NCBI RefSeq assembly: GCF_001887595.1
Contig: NZ_CP017480.1
Span: 2,880,001-2,944,000 of the forward strand
Direction of reading: 5' to 3'
DNA: 64,000 nt
Source: Luteibacter rhizovicinus DSM 16549
Lineage (GTDB): Bacteria > Pseudomonadota > Gammaproteobacteria > Xanthomonadales > Rhodanobacteraceae
Made by a program: the position numbers and the translations under genes
The notes under the pieces: generated by a model
What the model was told of the DNA's origin: nothing
Database searches by the model: none
Seen by the model: the letters and a program-made list of their open reading frames with translations, nothing else
Shown here: one piece after another, positions 54,101 to 62,449 of the stretch
How the letters are laid out: the number at the start of each line of letters is the position of its first letter
How positions within the stretch are numbered: position 1 is the first letter of the stretch

Positions 54101-54757
54101 GCGATCGCCGCCGACCCGGTACGGCTGCGCGACACCGTCGCCCGGCGTTGCGAACGACGCGGTTGGGAAGCATCCATCGATCTGCTGACGAACTGGCTGC
54201 TCGTACTGTTGCGCACGTCGCTGCCGCTGCCTGACGGCGGTTCGTTCGCGCTCGATTCGCTGGATGATGCGTCTCGCTATCGTGCTGAGCTGGAGTTCCT
54301 TTTCGAGGCGCGCCGCGTGGATACCCTGGCGCTCGACCGAATCGTCCGCGAGCACACGCTCGGCGGAGCGCCGCGCCCGGCGCTGACCGCGGATCGTGTC
54401 AACGGCATGCTCAAGGGTTTCATCGATCTGATCGTCGAGCACGGTGGCCGATGGTACGTCGCCGACTACAAGTCCAACTGGCTCGGCGTCGACGAACTGG
54501 CCTATACGCCCGCTGCGATGCGGCACTCGATTCTCGATTCCCGTTACGAACTTCAGTACGCCCTGTATCTCCTCGCCCTGCATCGGCAGCTGCGCTCGCG
54601 ACTGGGCGATGCCTACGACTACGACACGCACGTGGGTGGCGCGATCTACATCTACCTGCGTGGTGTGGATGGAAACGGGCATGGCGTGCATGTCGAGCGC
54701 CCGACACGAGCGATGATCGACGCGCTCGATGCGCTTTTCGAAGGAGTGGTGGCATGA
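51110..54757 (+). CDS. recB: Exodeoxyribonuclease V subunit beta (RecB)
   Basis: 1215-residue RecB helicase-nuclease. UvrD-type helicase with Walker A E-A-S-A-G-T-G-K-T and V-V-T-F-T-E-A-A-T, then L-I-D-E-F-Q-D-T-D-P and G-D-P-K-Q-A-I-Y-A-F-R-G-A-D. The nuclease domain near the C-terminus holds G-F-I-D-L-I-V-E and Y-V-A-D-Y-K-S-N-W-L-G. GTG 51110 overlaps the recC stop by 4 nt with GGAGG upstream. Repairs double-strand breaks with RecC and RecD. Confidence 0.96.
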   Translation: MSTAMEPLRPLSMPLSGIRLIEASAGTGKTWTIAALYVRAVLGQGVAQPLLPPNILVVTFTEAATQELRERIRARLVDTARAFRAGESPDAFLAELLASYPASAHAACARRVEQAAQWMDEAAIFTIHGWSQRMLSQHAFGSGHAFVQTLEPDESELLADCVRDYWRQAFYPLDARQVAAVLAEWKTPDALIQTLRPLLSGGETTLRVNGQALDKADVGALFTALRAWEDEDASRLAAAREAWMGDVERIETLLRDAVRTKALKNNIHQPASLERNLAGVRHWLETGEAGAVDVGRYGSARLEGATSKGNSRPEHPAFGAVGHWSEWQAGKPAIRFAILADAVERVRERFAAQKRRRAQIGFDDLLSRLDRALVSASGVELAETIRRQYPLALIDEFQDTDPLQYRIFRAVYAANPDVGLLLIGDPKQAIYAFRGADIHTYLSARGEAEAPHYSLDTNHRSSAGMVAAVNAMFARAEGHPTGAFHFAGQGLPFHSVQARGRAERFIVDDDDQPALQIWLLDDEGPVGVRTYREQMAEACATEIVRLLEAAKQGRTGFAQGGSVTALKPADMAVLVRSHNEASEVRAALSARRVRSVFLSDRDSVLESIEAHDVLLWLRAVAEPSSDTAMRAALATRTLYLGYGELEQLNVDERHWERRGQQLFELRETWRRAGVLAMLHRFLHIFALPARLLGQAGGERALTNLLHLAELLQQAASTIEGEQALIRHLAERIDDAASHTGEDQIVRLESDDDLVKVVTIHKSKGLEYPLVFLPFVCASGGTRSGQGYRYHDGSGAQLELLSSGHEAAGDSVREAKDAAERAALQEDLRLLYVAMTRARHATWLGVAPVCYNAAKKPQVHRSAFGYLLSGGQEIDNGAIEGLLRAMAQGEPAISIDYMPAPDERIYVAPMRDERPLPAREARLAKAEPWWIASYSALRYADSDVAAPETASDDVIVEYAGEVAAASADAATIHAFERGAEAGTFLHDLLEWIAEEGFAAIAADPVRLRDTVARRCERRGWEASIDLLTNWLLVLLRTSLPLPDGGSFALDSLDDASRYRAELEFLFEARRVDTLALDRIVREHTLGGAPRPALTADRVNGMLKGFIDLIVEHGGRWYVADYKSNWLGVDELAYTPAAMRHSILDSRYELQYALYLLALHRQLRSRLGDAYDYDTHVGGAIYIYLRGVDGNGHGVHVERPTRAMIDALDALFEGVVA

Positions 54758-56631
54758 ATGCGCAGGTGATGACATGGCTCGACCGTGGCGTCCAGGAAGC
54801 CAGATTGCGTCCGGTCGATCGCGCGTTCGCCCGTTTTCTTGCCAGTCTGGATGACGCCGGTGATGGGCGCGTGCTGATGGCAGCGGCACTCGCCAGCCGC
54901 GAGCTGGGCGAAGGCCATATCTGCGTGGATATCGAGGCGCTTGCCCTGGCCGAGCCGCTGCTGTCGGATGCGCAGGCCTGGTTACCGGACTCGATCCTGG
55001 TCGGTTCGGCGGAAAGTGATCCGAATACGCCGCTCGTGCTGGATGCGGGCTTGCTCTACCTGCGTCGCTTCTGGCGTGACGAGGCGCGCGTCGCCGACGC
55101 GATCCTGTCCCGACTCGTCGCCTCGGGCGCGCCTGCCGATCTGGCGCAGGAACTCGATCGTCTGTTTCCTGCCGAAGCCGGCGCGATCAACTGGCAGAAG
55201 GTGGCATGCGCGGTGGCCGCACGCGGGTCGTTCGCCGTCATCACCGGCGGCCCCGGCACCGGCAAGACGACGACGGTCGTACGCTTGCTCGGGTTGTTGC
55301 AGACGCTGGCGCACAAGCGCGATGAGCCTCGGCTGCGCATCCGGCTCGCGGCGCCGACCGGTAAGGCCGCGGCACGCCTCAACGCCTCGATCGCCGGCCA
55401 GATCGAGCGGCTGGACGTGGATGCCGCGGTGAAGCAGGCGATTCCCGCCGAGGTCACCACCCTGCATCGTCTGCTGGGGAGCCGCCCGGATACGCGCGCT
55501 TTCCGGCACGACCGCGACAATCCGCTCCACCTCGATGTGCTGGTGATCGATGAGGCGTCGATGATCGATCTCGAAATGATGGCCGCCACGCTCGATGCCC
55601 TGCCGCGTGATGCGCGGCTGATCCTGCTTGGCGACAAGGATCAGCTTTCGTCCGTCGAGGCCGGTGCGGTCCTTGGCGACCTCTGCGCACGCGCGGATGC
55701 CGGTCATTACGCTCCTTCCACGCGTGACTGGCTGGCGGCGGTCTGTGGTGTCGACGTCGCGGCATGGACCGACGGAGCCGACGCCCACGCGCTCGACCAG
55801 CGCGTCGTCATGCTGCGTCGTAGTCGCCGATTCGGCGAAGACAGTGGCATCGGCGCACTGGCGCAGGCGATCAACGCCGGCGACGCCGGCGCGGTGACCC
55901 GGGCCTTTGCCGGTACGCGAGGCGATATCGCGTTCGTCGCCCCCTCGGCTGCCGCGATCGCCGCGCTGGCTATCGACGGGCGTGAGGGCGCGCCCGGTCA
56001 CCGCGACTACCTCGACTGGATCGAGCGGGAGCGACCCGCGATCGATGCGTCTTTCGAGGCGTTTCAACGCTGGGGGGCGGGCGCGCTCGCCGCGTACGCG
56101 CGATTCCAGCTGCTCTGCGCCACGCGCCATGGGGAAGCCGGGGTCGACAAGCAGAACGAGCGCATCGCCCAGGGTCTGCTCGATCGCGGGCTGATCGATG
56201 CGGTGACGGGATGGTACGAAGGGCGTCCGGTGATGGTGACGCGCAACGACTACGCGCTCGGCCTGATGAACGGCGACGTGGGCGTGACGCTTTGGGTGCC
56301 GGACGGGCAGGGCAGCATGGCCTTGCGTGTCGCCTTCGTGGTCATGGACGAGCAGGGTGGCGAGCGGACGCGCTTCGTCGTACCCAGTCGCCTGTCGGCG
56401 GTGGATACCGTCTATGCGATGACGGTGCACAAGTCGCAGGGTTCGGAGTTCGAGCACACGGCGCTGGCCTTGCCATCCGAGCCGTCGCCGGTGCTGACGC
56501 GGGAGCTGGTTTATACCGGAGTGACCCGGGCGCGGACGCATTTTACCTTGCTCGCGGCACCGGACATGCTGGGCTATGCGGTGTCGCGGAAAACGCGGCG
56601 GGCGTCGGGCTTGCTTCGTCGGTTGCTTTGA
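54754..56631 (+). CDS. recD: Exodeoxyribonuclease V subunit alpha (RecD)
   Basis: 625-residue RecD, the fast 5'-3' SF1 helicase of RecBCD. Walker A is I-T-G-G-P-G-T-G-K-T-T-T, motif II V-I-D-E-A-S-M-I-D, motif III L-I-L-L-G-D-K-D-Q-L, and the C-terminal A-M-T-V-H-K-S-Q-G-S-E-F. ATG 54754 overlaps the recB stop as ATGA, with AAGGAG upstream. Confidence 0.96.
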   Translation: MNAQVMTWLDRGVQEARLRPVDRAFARFLASLDDAGDGRVLMAAALASRELGEGHICVDIEALALAEPLLSDAQAWLPDSILVGSAESDPNTPLVLDAGLLYLRRFWRDEARVADAILSRLVASGAPADLAQELDRLFPAEAGAINWQKVACAVAARGSFAVITGGPGTGKTTTVVRLLGLLQTLAHKRDEPRLRIRLAAPTGKAAARLNASIAGQIERLDVDAAVKQAIPAEVTTLHRLLGSRPDTRAFRHDRDNPLHLDVLVIDEASMIDLEMMAATLDALPRDARLILLGDKDQLSSVEAGAVLGDLCARADAGHYAPSTRDWLAAVCGVDVAAWTDGADAHALDQRVVMLRRSRRFGEDSGIGALAQAINAGDAGAVTRAFAGTRGDIAFVAPSAAAIAALAIDGREGAPGHRDYLDWIERERPAIDASFEAFQRWGAGALAAYARFQLLCATRHGEAGVDKQNERIAQGLLDRGLIDAVTGWYEGRPVMVTRNDYALGLMNGDVGVTLWVPDGQGSMALRVAFVVMDEQGGERTRFVVPSRLSAVDTVYAMTVHKSQGSEFEHTALALPSEPSPVLTRELVYTGVTRARTHFTLLAAPDMLGYAVSRKTRRASGLLRRLL

Positions 56632-56642
56632 GGCGAGCACCC

Positions 56643-56719
56643 ATCGCCGATGAATCGGCTCCCACAAGGAGCGTCACCGCTGTGGGGTCCGCACTCTGAG
56701 GGAGCGATTCATCGGCGAT
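56643..56719. repeat. Degenerate pair of class 1 REP elements
   Basis: An inverted unit (56643-56666) preceded by AGCACCC, as in the 82-bp composite's right half, and a partial direct unit at 56700-56719 that has lost one C of GGAGCCG. Lies between convergent recD and the epimerase gene. Confidence 0.8.
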
Positions 56720-56727
56720 GCTCTTGC

Positions 56728-57738
56728 TCAGTCGACCCCGTAATACGCCTTGAACCACGCCGCAAACTTCCCCAGCCCCTCGTCGATCGACGTCGACGGG
56801 GCATACCCCACGTCCCGCCGCAGCGCCGACACGTCCGCCCAGGTGTCCGGTACATCGCCCGGCTGCATCGGTAACAGGCGCTTCTCCACCGTGCGCCCGA
56901 GGTGCTTCTCCAGCAGCCCGATGAAATCCAGCAACTGCACCGGCTCGTCGTTGCCGATGTTGTAGACGCGGTACGGCGCCGCCGAGCTGCCGGGATTCGG
57001 TGACACCGGGTCGTAGGTGGGGTCCGGCCGGGCGGGGTGGTCGAGCGTGCGGATGACGCCTTCGACCACGTCATCCACGTAGGTGAAGTCACGGCTGTGG
57101 TCGCCATGGTTGTACACGTCGATCGGCTCGCCCTTTACGATGCGACTGGCAAACAGGATCGGCGACATGTCCGGCCGGCCCCAGGGACCGTACACGGTAA
57201 AAAAGCGCAGCCCCGTAGTCGGCAGGCCGAAGAGGTGGCTGTACGTGTGGGCCATCAACTCGTTGGACTTCTTCGTGGCCGCGTACAGGCTCACCGGATG
57301 GTCCACGGCGTCCTCGACGGCGAAAGGCATCTTGCGATTGGCCCCGTAGACCGAGCTCGATGAGGCGTAAACGAGGTGCCCCACGGCATGCCGGCGACAG
57401 GCCTCGAGGATGTTCACGAAGCCCACAAGGTTGCTCTGCACGTAGGCATGCGGGTGGCTGAGCGAATAGCGGACGCCGGCCTGGGCGGCGAGGTGCGCCA
57501 CACGCTCGGGCTGGAAGTTCGCGAACGCGGCGTCGACGGCCGCCTGGTCGGCCAGGTCCGCCCGGACATGCGTGTAGTTCGGGTGGTCGGCGAAACGGGC
57601 GATGCGGGCTTCCTTCAGCGCCGGGTCGTAGTAGTCGTTATGGTTGTCGAAACCCAGAACGGTATCGCCGCGTGCGAGCAGCCGCTCGGTGAGGTGGGAG
57701 CCGACGAAGCCGGCGCTGCCGGTAACCAGGATGCGCAT
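56728..57738 (-). CDS. NAD-dependent epimerase (UDP-glucuronate 4-epimerase-like)
   Basis: 336-residue extended SDR. NAD-binding T-G-S-A-G-F-V-G-S-H, catalytic Y-A-A-T-K-K-S-N, and the substrate region G-P-W-G-R-P-D-M match the UDP-glucuronate 4-epimerase (CapI/LspL) group that supplies UDP-galacturonate or related sugars for surface polysaccharides. The motif SSSSVYGANRKMPF is also typical. It stands alone, divergent from thrS, so its exact substrate is inferred. Confidence 0.88.
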   Translation of the reverse strand: MRILVTGSAGFVGSHLTERLLARGDTVLGFDNHNDYYDPALKEARIARFADHPNYTHVRADLADQAAVDAAFANFQPERVAHLAAQAGVRYSLSHPHAYVQSNLVGFVNILEACRRHAVGHLVYASSSSVYGANRKMPFAVEDAVDHPVSLYAATKKSNELMAHTYSHLFGLPTTGLRFFTVYGPWGRPDMSPILFASRIVKGEPIDVYNHGDHSRDFTYVDDVVEGVIRTLDHPARPDPTYDPVSPNPGSSAAPYRVYNIGNDEPVQLLDFIGLLEKHLGRTVEKRLLPMQPGDVPDTWADVSALRRDVGYAPSTSIDEGLGKFAAWFKAYYGVD

Positions 57739-57786
57739 GGAGGATCTGCCAGTGGAGCGATCCGCCTAGTCTAACGGACGGCCGAT

Positions 57787-57815
57787 TTGACACGGCAGCA
57801 CGGCTGATCTAGCTT
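57787..57815 (+). promoter_or_regulatory. Sigma-70 promoter of the thrS leader
   Basis: TTGACA (perfect -35) and TAGCTT separated by 17 nt. Transcription would begin near 57822, placing the leader ORF and terminator inside the 5' leader of thrS. Confidence 0.65.
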
Positions 57816-57872
57816 TTGCCCGATATCCACGCGACCAAGGTGGCCCGCGGTAACGCTGGCCGAGAGTGCGAC

Positions 57873-57899
57873 ATGCGGACTACGCGCCTCCCAACCTGA
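57873..57899 (+). CDS. Candidate thrS attenuator leader peptide (MRTTRLPT)
   Basis: ATG CGG ACT ACG CGC CTC CCA ACC TGA encodes MRTTRLPT, with three Thr codons among eight. GAGAG lies about 7 nt upstream. It sits 28 nt before a strong intrinsic terminator and 50 nt after the predicted transcription start. ACGCC at 57904-57908 can pair with GGCGT at 57930-57934 inside the terminator stem, giving a plausible antiterminator. This is the layout of amino-acid attenuators (as in pheST of E. coli). The call is an inference. Confidence 0.55.
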   Translation: MRTTRLPT

Positions 57900-57926
57900 T
57901 CCCACGCCACGTCTTCGTCGTCTCCG

Positions 57927-57948
57927 AAGGGCGTATGGCGCCCTTTTT
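57927..57948 (+). terminator. Attenuator-type terminator upstream of thrS
   Basis: AAGGGCG / CGCCCTT stem with TATGG loop, running into a T run. It lies within the leader, 22 nt before the thrS ATG, so most transcripts would end before thrS unless antitermination occurs. Confidence 0.85.
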
Positions 57949-57969
57949 GTTTGTCCGGAATTTGCAACC

Positions 57970-59871
57970 ATGATCCAGATCACGCTACCCGACGGCAGCC
58001 AGCGGCCGTTCGAACACCCCGTTTCCGTGCAGGACGTTGCTGCCTCGATCGGCGCCGGCCTTGCCAAGGCGACGCTCGCCGGCAAGGTCGACGGCACGCT
58101 GGTCGATGCCAGCTTCACGATCGACCACGACGCCGCCCTCGAAATCGTGACCGAGAAGAGCCCGGAGGCGCTGGATATCCTGCGTCACTCGACGGCCCAC
58201 CTTCTCGGTCAGGCCGTGCAGCGCCTGTTCCCCGGCGCGCAGGTCACCATTGGCCCGGTGATCGACAACGGCTTCTTCTACGACTTCGCCTACGAACGGC
58301 CGTTCACGCCGGACGATCTCGTCGCCATCGAGGCCGAGATGGAAAAGATCGTCAAGGAGCAGATCCCTGTCACGCGCTCGGTCAAGAGCCGCGATGAGGC
58401 GATCACCTTCTTCCGCGGCCTCGGCGAGGAATACAAGGCGCAGATCATCGAAGGCATTCCGGCCAGCGAGGAGCTGTCGCTCTACACCCAGGGCGAGTTC
58501 ACCGATCTGTGCCGCGGCCCGCACGTGTCCAACACGGGCAAGCTGCGCGCGTTCAAGCTGATGAAGGTGGCCGGCGCTTACTGGCGCGGCGATTCCAACA
58601 ACGAGATGCTGACCCGCATCTACGGTACCTCGTGGCTGAACGACAAGGACCTCAAGGCCTATCTGCTGCAGCTCGAAGAAGCCGAGAAGCGCGATCACCG
58701 CCGTATCGGCAAGCAGCTCGACCTGTTCCACATGCAGGAAGAAGCGCCGGGCATGGTGTTCTGGCACCCCAAGGGCTGGGCCATCTGGCAGGCCGTGGAG
58801 CAGTACGTGCGCGGTGTCTACCGCAGCAGCGGCTACAAGGAAGTCCGTGGTCCGCAGATCATGGACGTGAGCCTGTGGAAGAAGTCCGGTCACTGGGACA
58901 ACTACCAGGAAAACATGTTCTTCACCGAGTCGGAAAAGCGCACCTATGCGCTGAAACCGATGAACTGCCCCGGCCACATCCAGATCTTCAACACCCATCT
59001 GCACAGCTACCGCGACCTGCCGATCCGCTACGGCGAGTTCGGTGGTTGCCACCGCAACGAGCCTTCGGGCGCGCTGCACGGCATCATGCGGGTGCGCGCG
59101 TTTACCCAGGACGATGGCCACATCTTCTGCACCCCGGCGCAGATCGAAGACGAGGTCGCGGCGTTCCACGCCCAGGCCATGAAGGTCTATGCGGACTTCG
59201 GCTTCGACGATATCGCCATGAAGATCGCCCTGCGTCCGGAAAAGCGCATCGGTGCGGACGAGGTCTGGGACAAGGCCGAGCACGCGCTGCGTGCGGCCCT
59301 GTCGGCGGCAGGCGTCCAGTGGGAGGAGCTGCCGGGCGAGGGCGCCTTCTACGGCCCGAAGATCGAGTACCACATGAAGGACTCGATCGGCCGCGCCTGG
59401 CAGGTCGGTACCATGCAGGTCGACTTCATGATGCCCGAGCGCCTTGGCGCCGAGTACGTGGACGAGAACTCACAGCGCCAGCACCCTGTCATGCTGCACC
59501 GGGCGATCGTCGGTTCGATGGAGCGTTTCATTGGTATCCTGATCGAACACCACGCGGGCTTGCTTCCGCCCTGGCTTGCCCCCATTCAGGCAGTAGTGTT
59601 CAGCATCACCGACGCTCAGGCCGATTATGTGCGCGAAGTCACCCAAACCCTTGTCGGACAAGGCTTCAGGGTTGAGGCCGATTTGCGCAACGAGAAAGTC
59701 GGTTATAAAATCAGGGAGCATACGTTGCAGAAGGTGCCCTATCTCATCGTGGTCGGTGACCGCGAGAAGGAAACCGGCGCGATTTCCGTACGTACCCGTG
59801 GCGGAGAGGACCTCGGCAGCATGCCGGTGGCCCAGTTCGTCGAAAAGCTAAAGGCCGAGACGCAGCGCTGA
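57970..59871 (+). CDS. thrS: Threonine--tRNA ligase
   Basis: 633-residue class II ThrRS. N-terminal TGS domain ([21 protein letters not shown]), editing domain with H-S-T-A-H-L-L and Y-D-F, catalytic core with M-N-C-P-G-H, G-x-x-H-R-N-E-P-S-G motif 2 ([10 protein letters not shown]), and C-terminal anticodon-binding domain ([16 protein letters not shown]). It charges tRNA-Thr and clears Ser-tRNA-Thr. Preceded by a likely Thr-responsive attenuator. Confidence 0.97.
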   Translation: MIQITLPDGSQRPFEHPVSVQDVAASIGAGLAKATLAGKVDGTLVDASFTIDHDAALEIVTEKSPEALDILRHSTAHLLGQAVQRLFPGAQVTIGPVIDNGFFYDFAYERPFTPDDLVAIEAEMEKIVKEQIPVTRSVKSRDEAITFFRGLGEEYKAQIIEGIPASEELSLYTQGEFTDLCRGPHVSNTGKLRAFKLMKVAGAYWRGDSNNEMLTRIYGTSWLNDKDLKAYLLQLEEAEKRDHRRIGKQLDLFHMQEEAPGMVFWHPKGWAIWQAVEQYVRGVYRSSGYKEVRGPQIMDVSLWKKSGHWDNYQENMFFTESEKRTYALKPMNCPGHIQIFNTHLHSYRDLPIRYGEFGGCHRNEPSGALHGIMRVRAFTQDDGHIFCTPAQIEDEVAAFHAQAMKVYADFGFDDIAMKIALRPEKRIGADEVWDKAEHALRAALSAAGVQWEELPGEGAFYGPKIEYHMKDSIGRAWQVGTMQVDFMMPERLGAEYVDENSQRQHPVMLHRAIVGSMERFIGILIEHHAGLLPPWLAPIQAVVFSITDAQADYVREVTQTLVGQGFRVEADLRNEKVGYKIREHTLQKVPYLIVVGDREKETGAISVRTRGGEDLGSMPVAQFVEKLKAETQR

Positions 59872-59916
59872 TCGCTCGCGTCCGGCACCTGGTTCAATCT
59901 TCTGGAGGATAGCGGT

Positions 59917-60444
59917 ATCGCTACGACCGATAACAAGGGCAATCGCAAGAACCTCGAGATCCGCGTCCCGCGGGTTCGCGTGCTGGGCGCCGAAGGCGAG
60001 CAGATGGGCATCATGGAGACCCGTGACGCCATCAAGGCCGCTGAAGACCTGGGCATGGACCTGGTCGAAATCCAGCCGAACGGCGATCCGCCGGTCTGCA
60101 AGATCATGGATTACGGCAAGTTCAAGTTCGAAGCCCAGAAGAAGGCCTCGGCTGCCAAGAAAAAGCAGAAGCAGGTCGAAATCAAGGAAGTGAAGTTCCG
60201 CCCCGTCACCGACGAAGGCGATTACCTCATCAAGCTCCGCAAGATGCGCGAGTTCCTTGAAGAAGGCGACAAGGTCAAGGTCACTATCCGCTTCCGCGGT
60301 CGCGAAATGTCCCATCAGGACCTCGGCCAGAACCTGGCCCGTCGGGTCCAGACCGATATCGGCGAAGACGGCGTGGTGGAGTCCTTCCCCCGTCTCGAAG
60401 GTCGCCAGATGGTCATGATGATCGGCCCGAAGAAGAAAATCTGA
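59917..60444 (+). CDS. infC: Translation initiation factor IF-3, ATC start codon
   Basis: 175-residue IF3 whose best start is ATC at 59917, 8 nt after GGAGG. The protein then begins (M)ATTDNKGNRKNLEIRVPRVRV, the normal IF3 N-terminus. The first ATG/GTG in frame is GTG 59980, which would remove the first 21 residues of the conserved N-domain. IF3 genes commonly use AUU or AUC so that IF3, which rejects non-canonical starts, represses its own synthesis. N-domain, lysine-rich linker (KKKQKQVEIKEVKFRP) and C-domain (RFRGREMSHQDLGQNLARRV) are all present. It starts 45 nt after thrS. Confidence 0.93.
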   Translation: MATTDNKGNRKNLEIRVPRVRVLGAEGEQMGIMETRDAIKAAEDLGMDLVEIQPNGDPPVCKIMDYGKFKFEAQKKASAAKKKQKQVEIKEVKFRPVTDEGDYLIKLRKMREFLEEGDKVKVTIRFRGREMSHQDLGQNLARRVQTDIGEDGVVESFPRLEGRQMVMMIGPKKKI

Positions 60445-60449
60445 TCCGG

Positions 60450-60473
60450 AGTGGCGCCCCCAGGGGCGCCACT
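60450..60473 (+). terminator. Hairpin after infC, possible terminator
   Basis: AGTGGCGCCCC / GGGGCGCCACT stem with a 2-nt CA loop as drawn (a real loop would open one or two pairs), followed by TTCC. The poor T run suggests partial termination or an RNA end. Confidence 0.5.
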
Positions 60474-60479
60474 TTCCGT

Positions 60480-60502
60480 GTGGGAGCCGATTCATCGGCG
60501 AT
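60480..60502 (+). repeat. Single class 1 REP element
   Basis: GTGGGAGCCGATTCATCGG unit one nucleotide before the third 82-bp composite; a tandem addition to it. Confidence 0.85.
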
Positions 60503-60503
60503 T

Positions 60504-60585
60504 GTGGGAGCCGATTCATCGGCGATCCCGCGGCAGCGGGCCAGATCTCGGCAAGCACCCCATCGCCGATGAATCGGCTCCCACA
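60504..60585 (+). repeat. 82-bp composite palindromic REP element, copy 3
   Basis: Inverted class 1 REP pair with spacer CCCGCGGCAGCGGGCCAG-(variable)-GCAAGCACCCC. It is the same length as copies at 16385-16466 and 32064-32145, and lies inside the otherwise conserved infC-rpmI interval. Confidence 0.93.
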
Positions 60586-60644
60586 CGGAGCCCCCAGCCC
60601 CCCAAGCCCACTGGCGCGGCCCTTCACGATTCGGTATCATCGCC

Positions 60645-60672
60645 GGCTCGGCCTGTATGGATAGGCCGAGCC
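60645..60672 (+). promoter_or_regulatory. Strong hairpin in the rpmI leader
   Basis: GGCTCGGCCT / AGGCCGAGCC perfect 10-bp stem with an 8-nt loop and no T run, about 80 nt before rpmI. Leaders of rpmI-rplT are known targets of L20 autoregulation in other bacteria, but this structure does not obviously copy the E. coli or Bacillus L20 sites. A regulatory role is inference. Confidence 0.4.
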
Positions 60673-60752
60673 ACCGTACCCGGCAGGAAGGAAAGTGTGT
60701 TGCCGCAAGGCACGCCGCCGGAACAGTCAGCAACCGAATACGGAGCATTCCG

Positions 60753-60950
60753 ATGCCCAAGATCAAGACCAACCGGGCGGCAGCGAAGCGTTTTCGCAAG
60801 ACCGCGTCGGGTAAGTTCAAGGCTGGTCACGCCTTCAAGTCGCATATCCTGACGAAGAAGTCGACCAAGCGTAAGCGCGGCCTGCGCGCTCCCAACCACG
60901 TGAAAGCCTGCGACACCAAGAGTGTGGCTCGCATGCTGCCGTATCTTTAA
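60753..60950 (+). CDS. rpmI: 50S ribosomal protein L35 (bL35)
   Basis: 65-residue basic protein with the bL35 signature [20 protein letters not shown] and the C-terminal R-M-L-P-Y. GGAG lies just upstream of ATG 60753. Followed after 14 nt by rplT. Confidence 0.97.
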   Translation: MPKIKTNRAAAKRFRKTASGKFKAGHAFKSHILTKKSTKRKRGLRAPNHVKACDTKSVARMLPYL

Positions 60951-60964
60951 GGGAGGGTTGAACC

Positions 60965-61324
60965 ATGGCTCGTGTTAAGCGTGGCGTTACCGCCCGTCGT
61001 CGTCATAAGAAAGTCCTCGGCCGTGCAAAGGGTTATTACAACGCCCGTCGCAAGGTCTTCCGTGTAGCTAACCAGGCCGTCATCAAGGCTGGCCAGTACG
61101 CTTACATCGGCCGCAAGCAGCGCAAGCGTCAGTTCCGCGCCCTGTGGATCGTTCGTATCAATGCTGCCGCCCGTCAGTTCGGTCTGTCGTACAGCCGCCT
61201 GATCAACGGCCTGGCCAAGGCTGAGATCGCTATCGACCGTAAGGTCCTGGCCGACCTCGCCGTGCGCGACATCAAGGCGTTTGGCGTGATCGCAGAGAAG
61301 GCTAAGGCCCATCTGGCTGCGTAA
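60965..61324 (+). CDS. rplT: 50S ribosomal protein L20 (bL20)
   Basis: 119-residue bL20 ([35 protein letters not shown] core). It is an early assembly protein of the large subunit and, in other bacteria, the autoregulator of the rpmI-rplT mRNA. GGGAGG precedes the start. Confidence 0.97.
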   Translation: MARVKRGVTARRRHKKVLGRAKGYYNARRKVFRVANQAVIKAGQYAYIGRKQRKRQFRALWIVRINAAARQFGLSYSRLINGLAKAEIAIDRKVLADLAVRDIKAFGVIAEKAKAHLAA

Positions 61325-61369
61325 TCCGCTTTACCACGCACGGTAGTCATACCGCGCGAAGATGGATAA

Positions 61370-62416
<1,047 letters not shown>

Positions 62417-62449
62417 TCGCCGTCGAACCCACGTTAACGAGTCGCTCCC

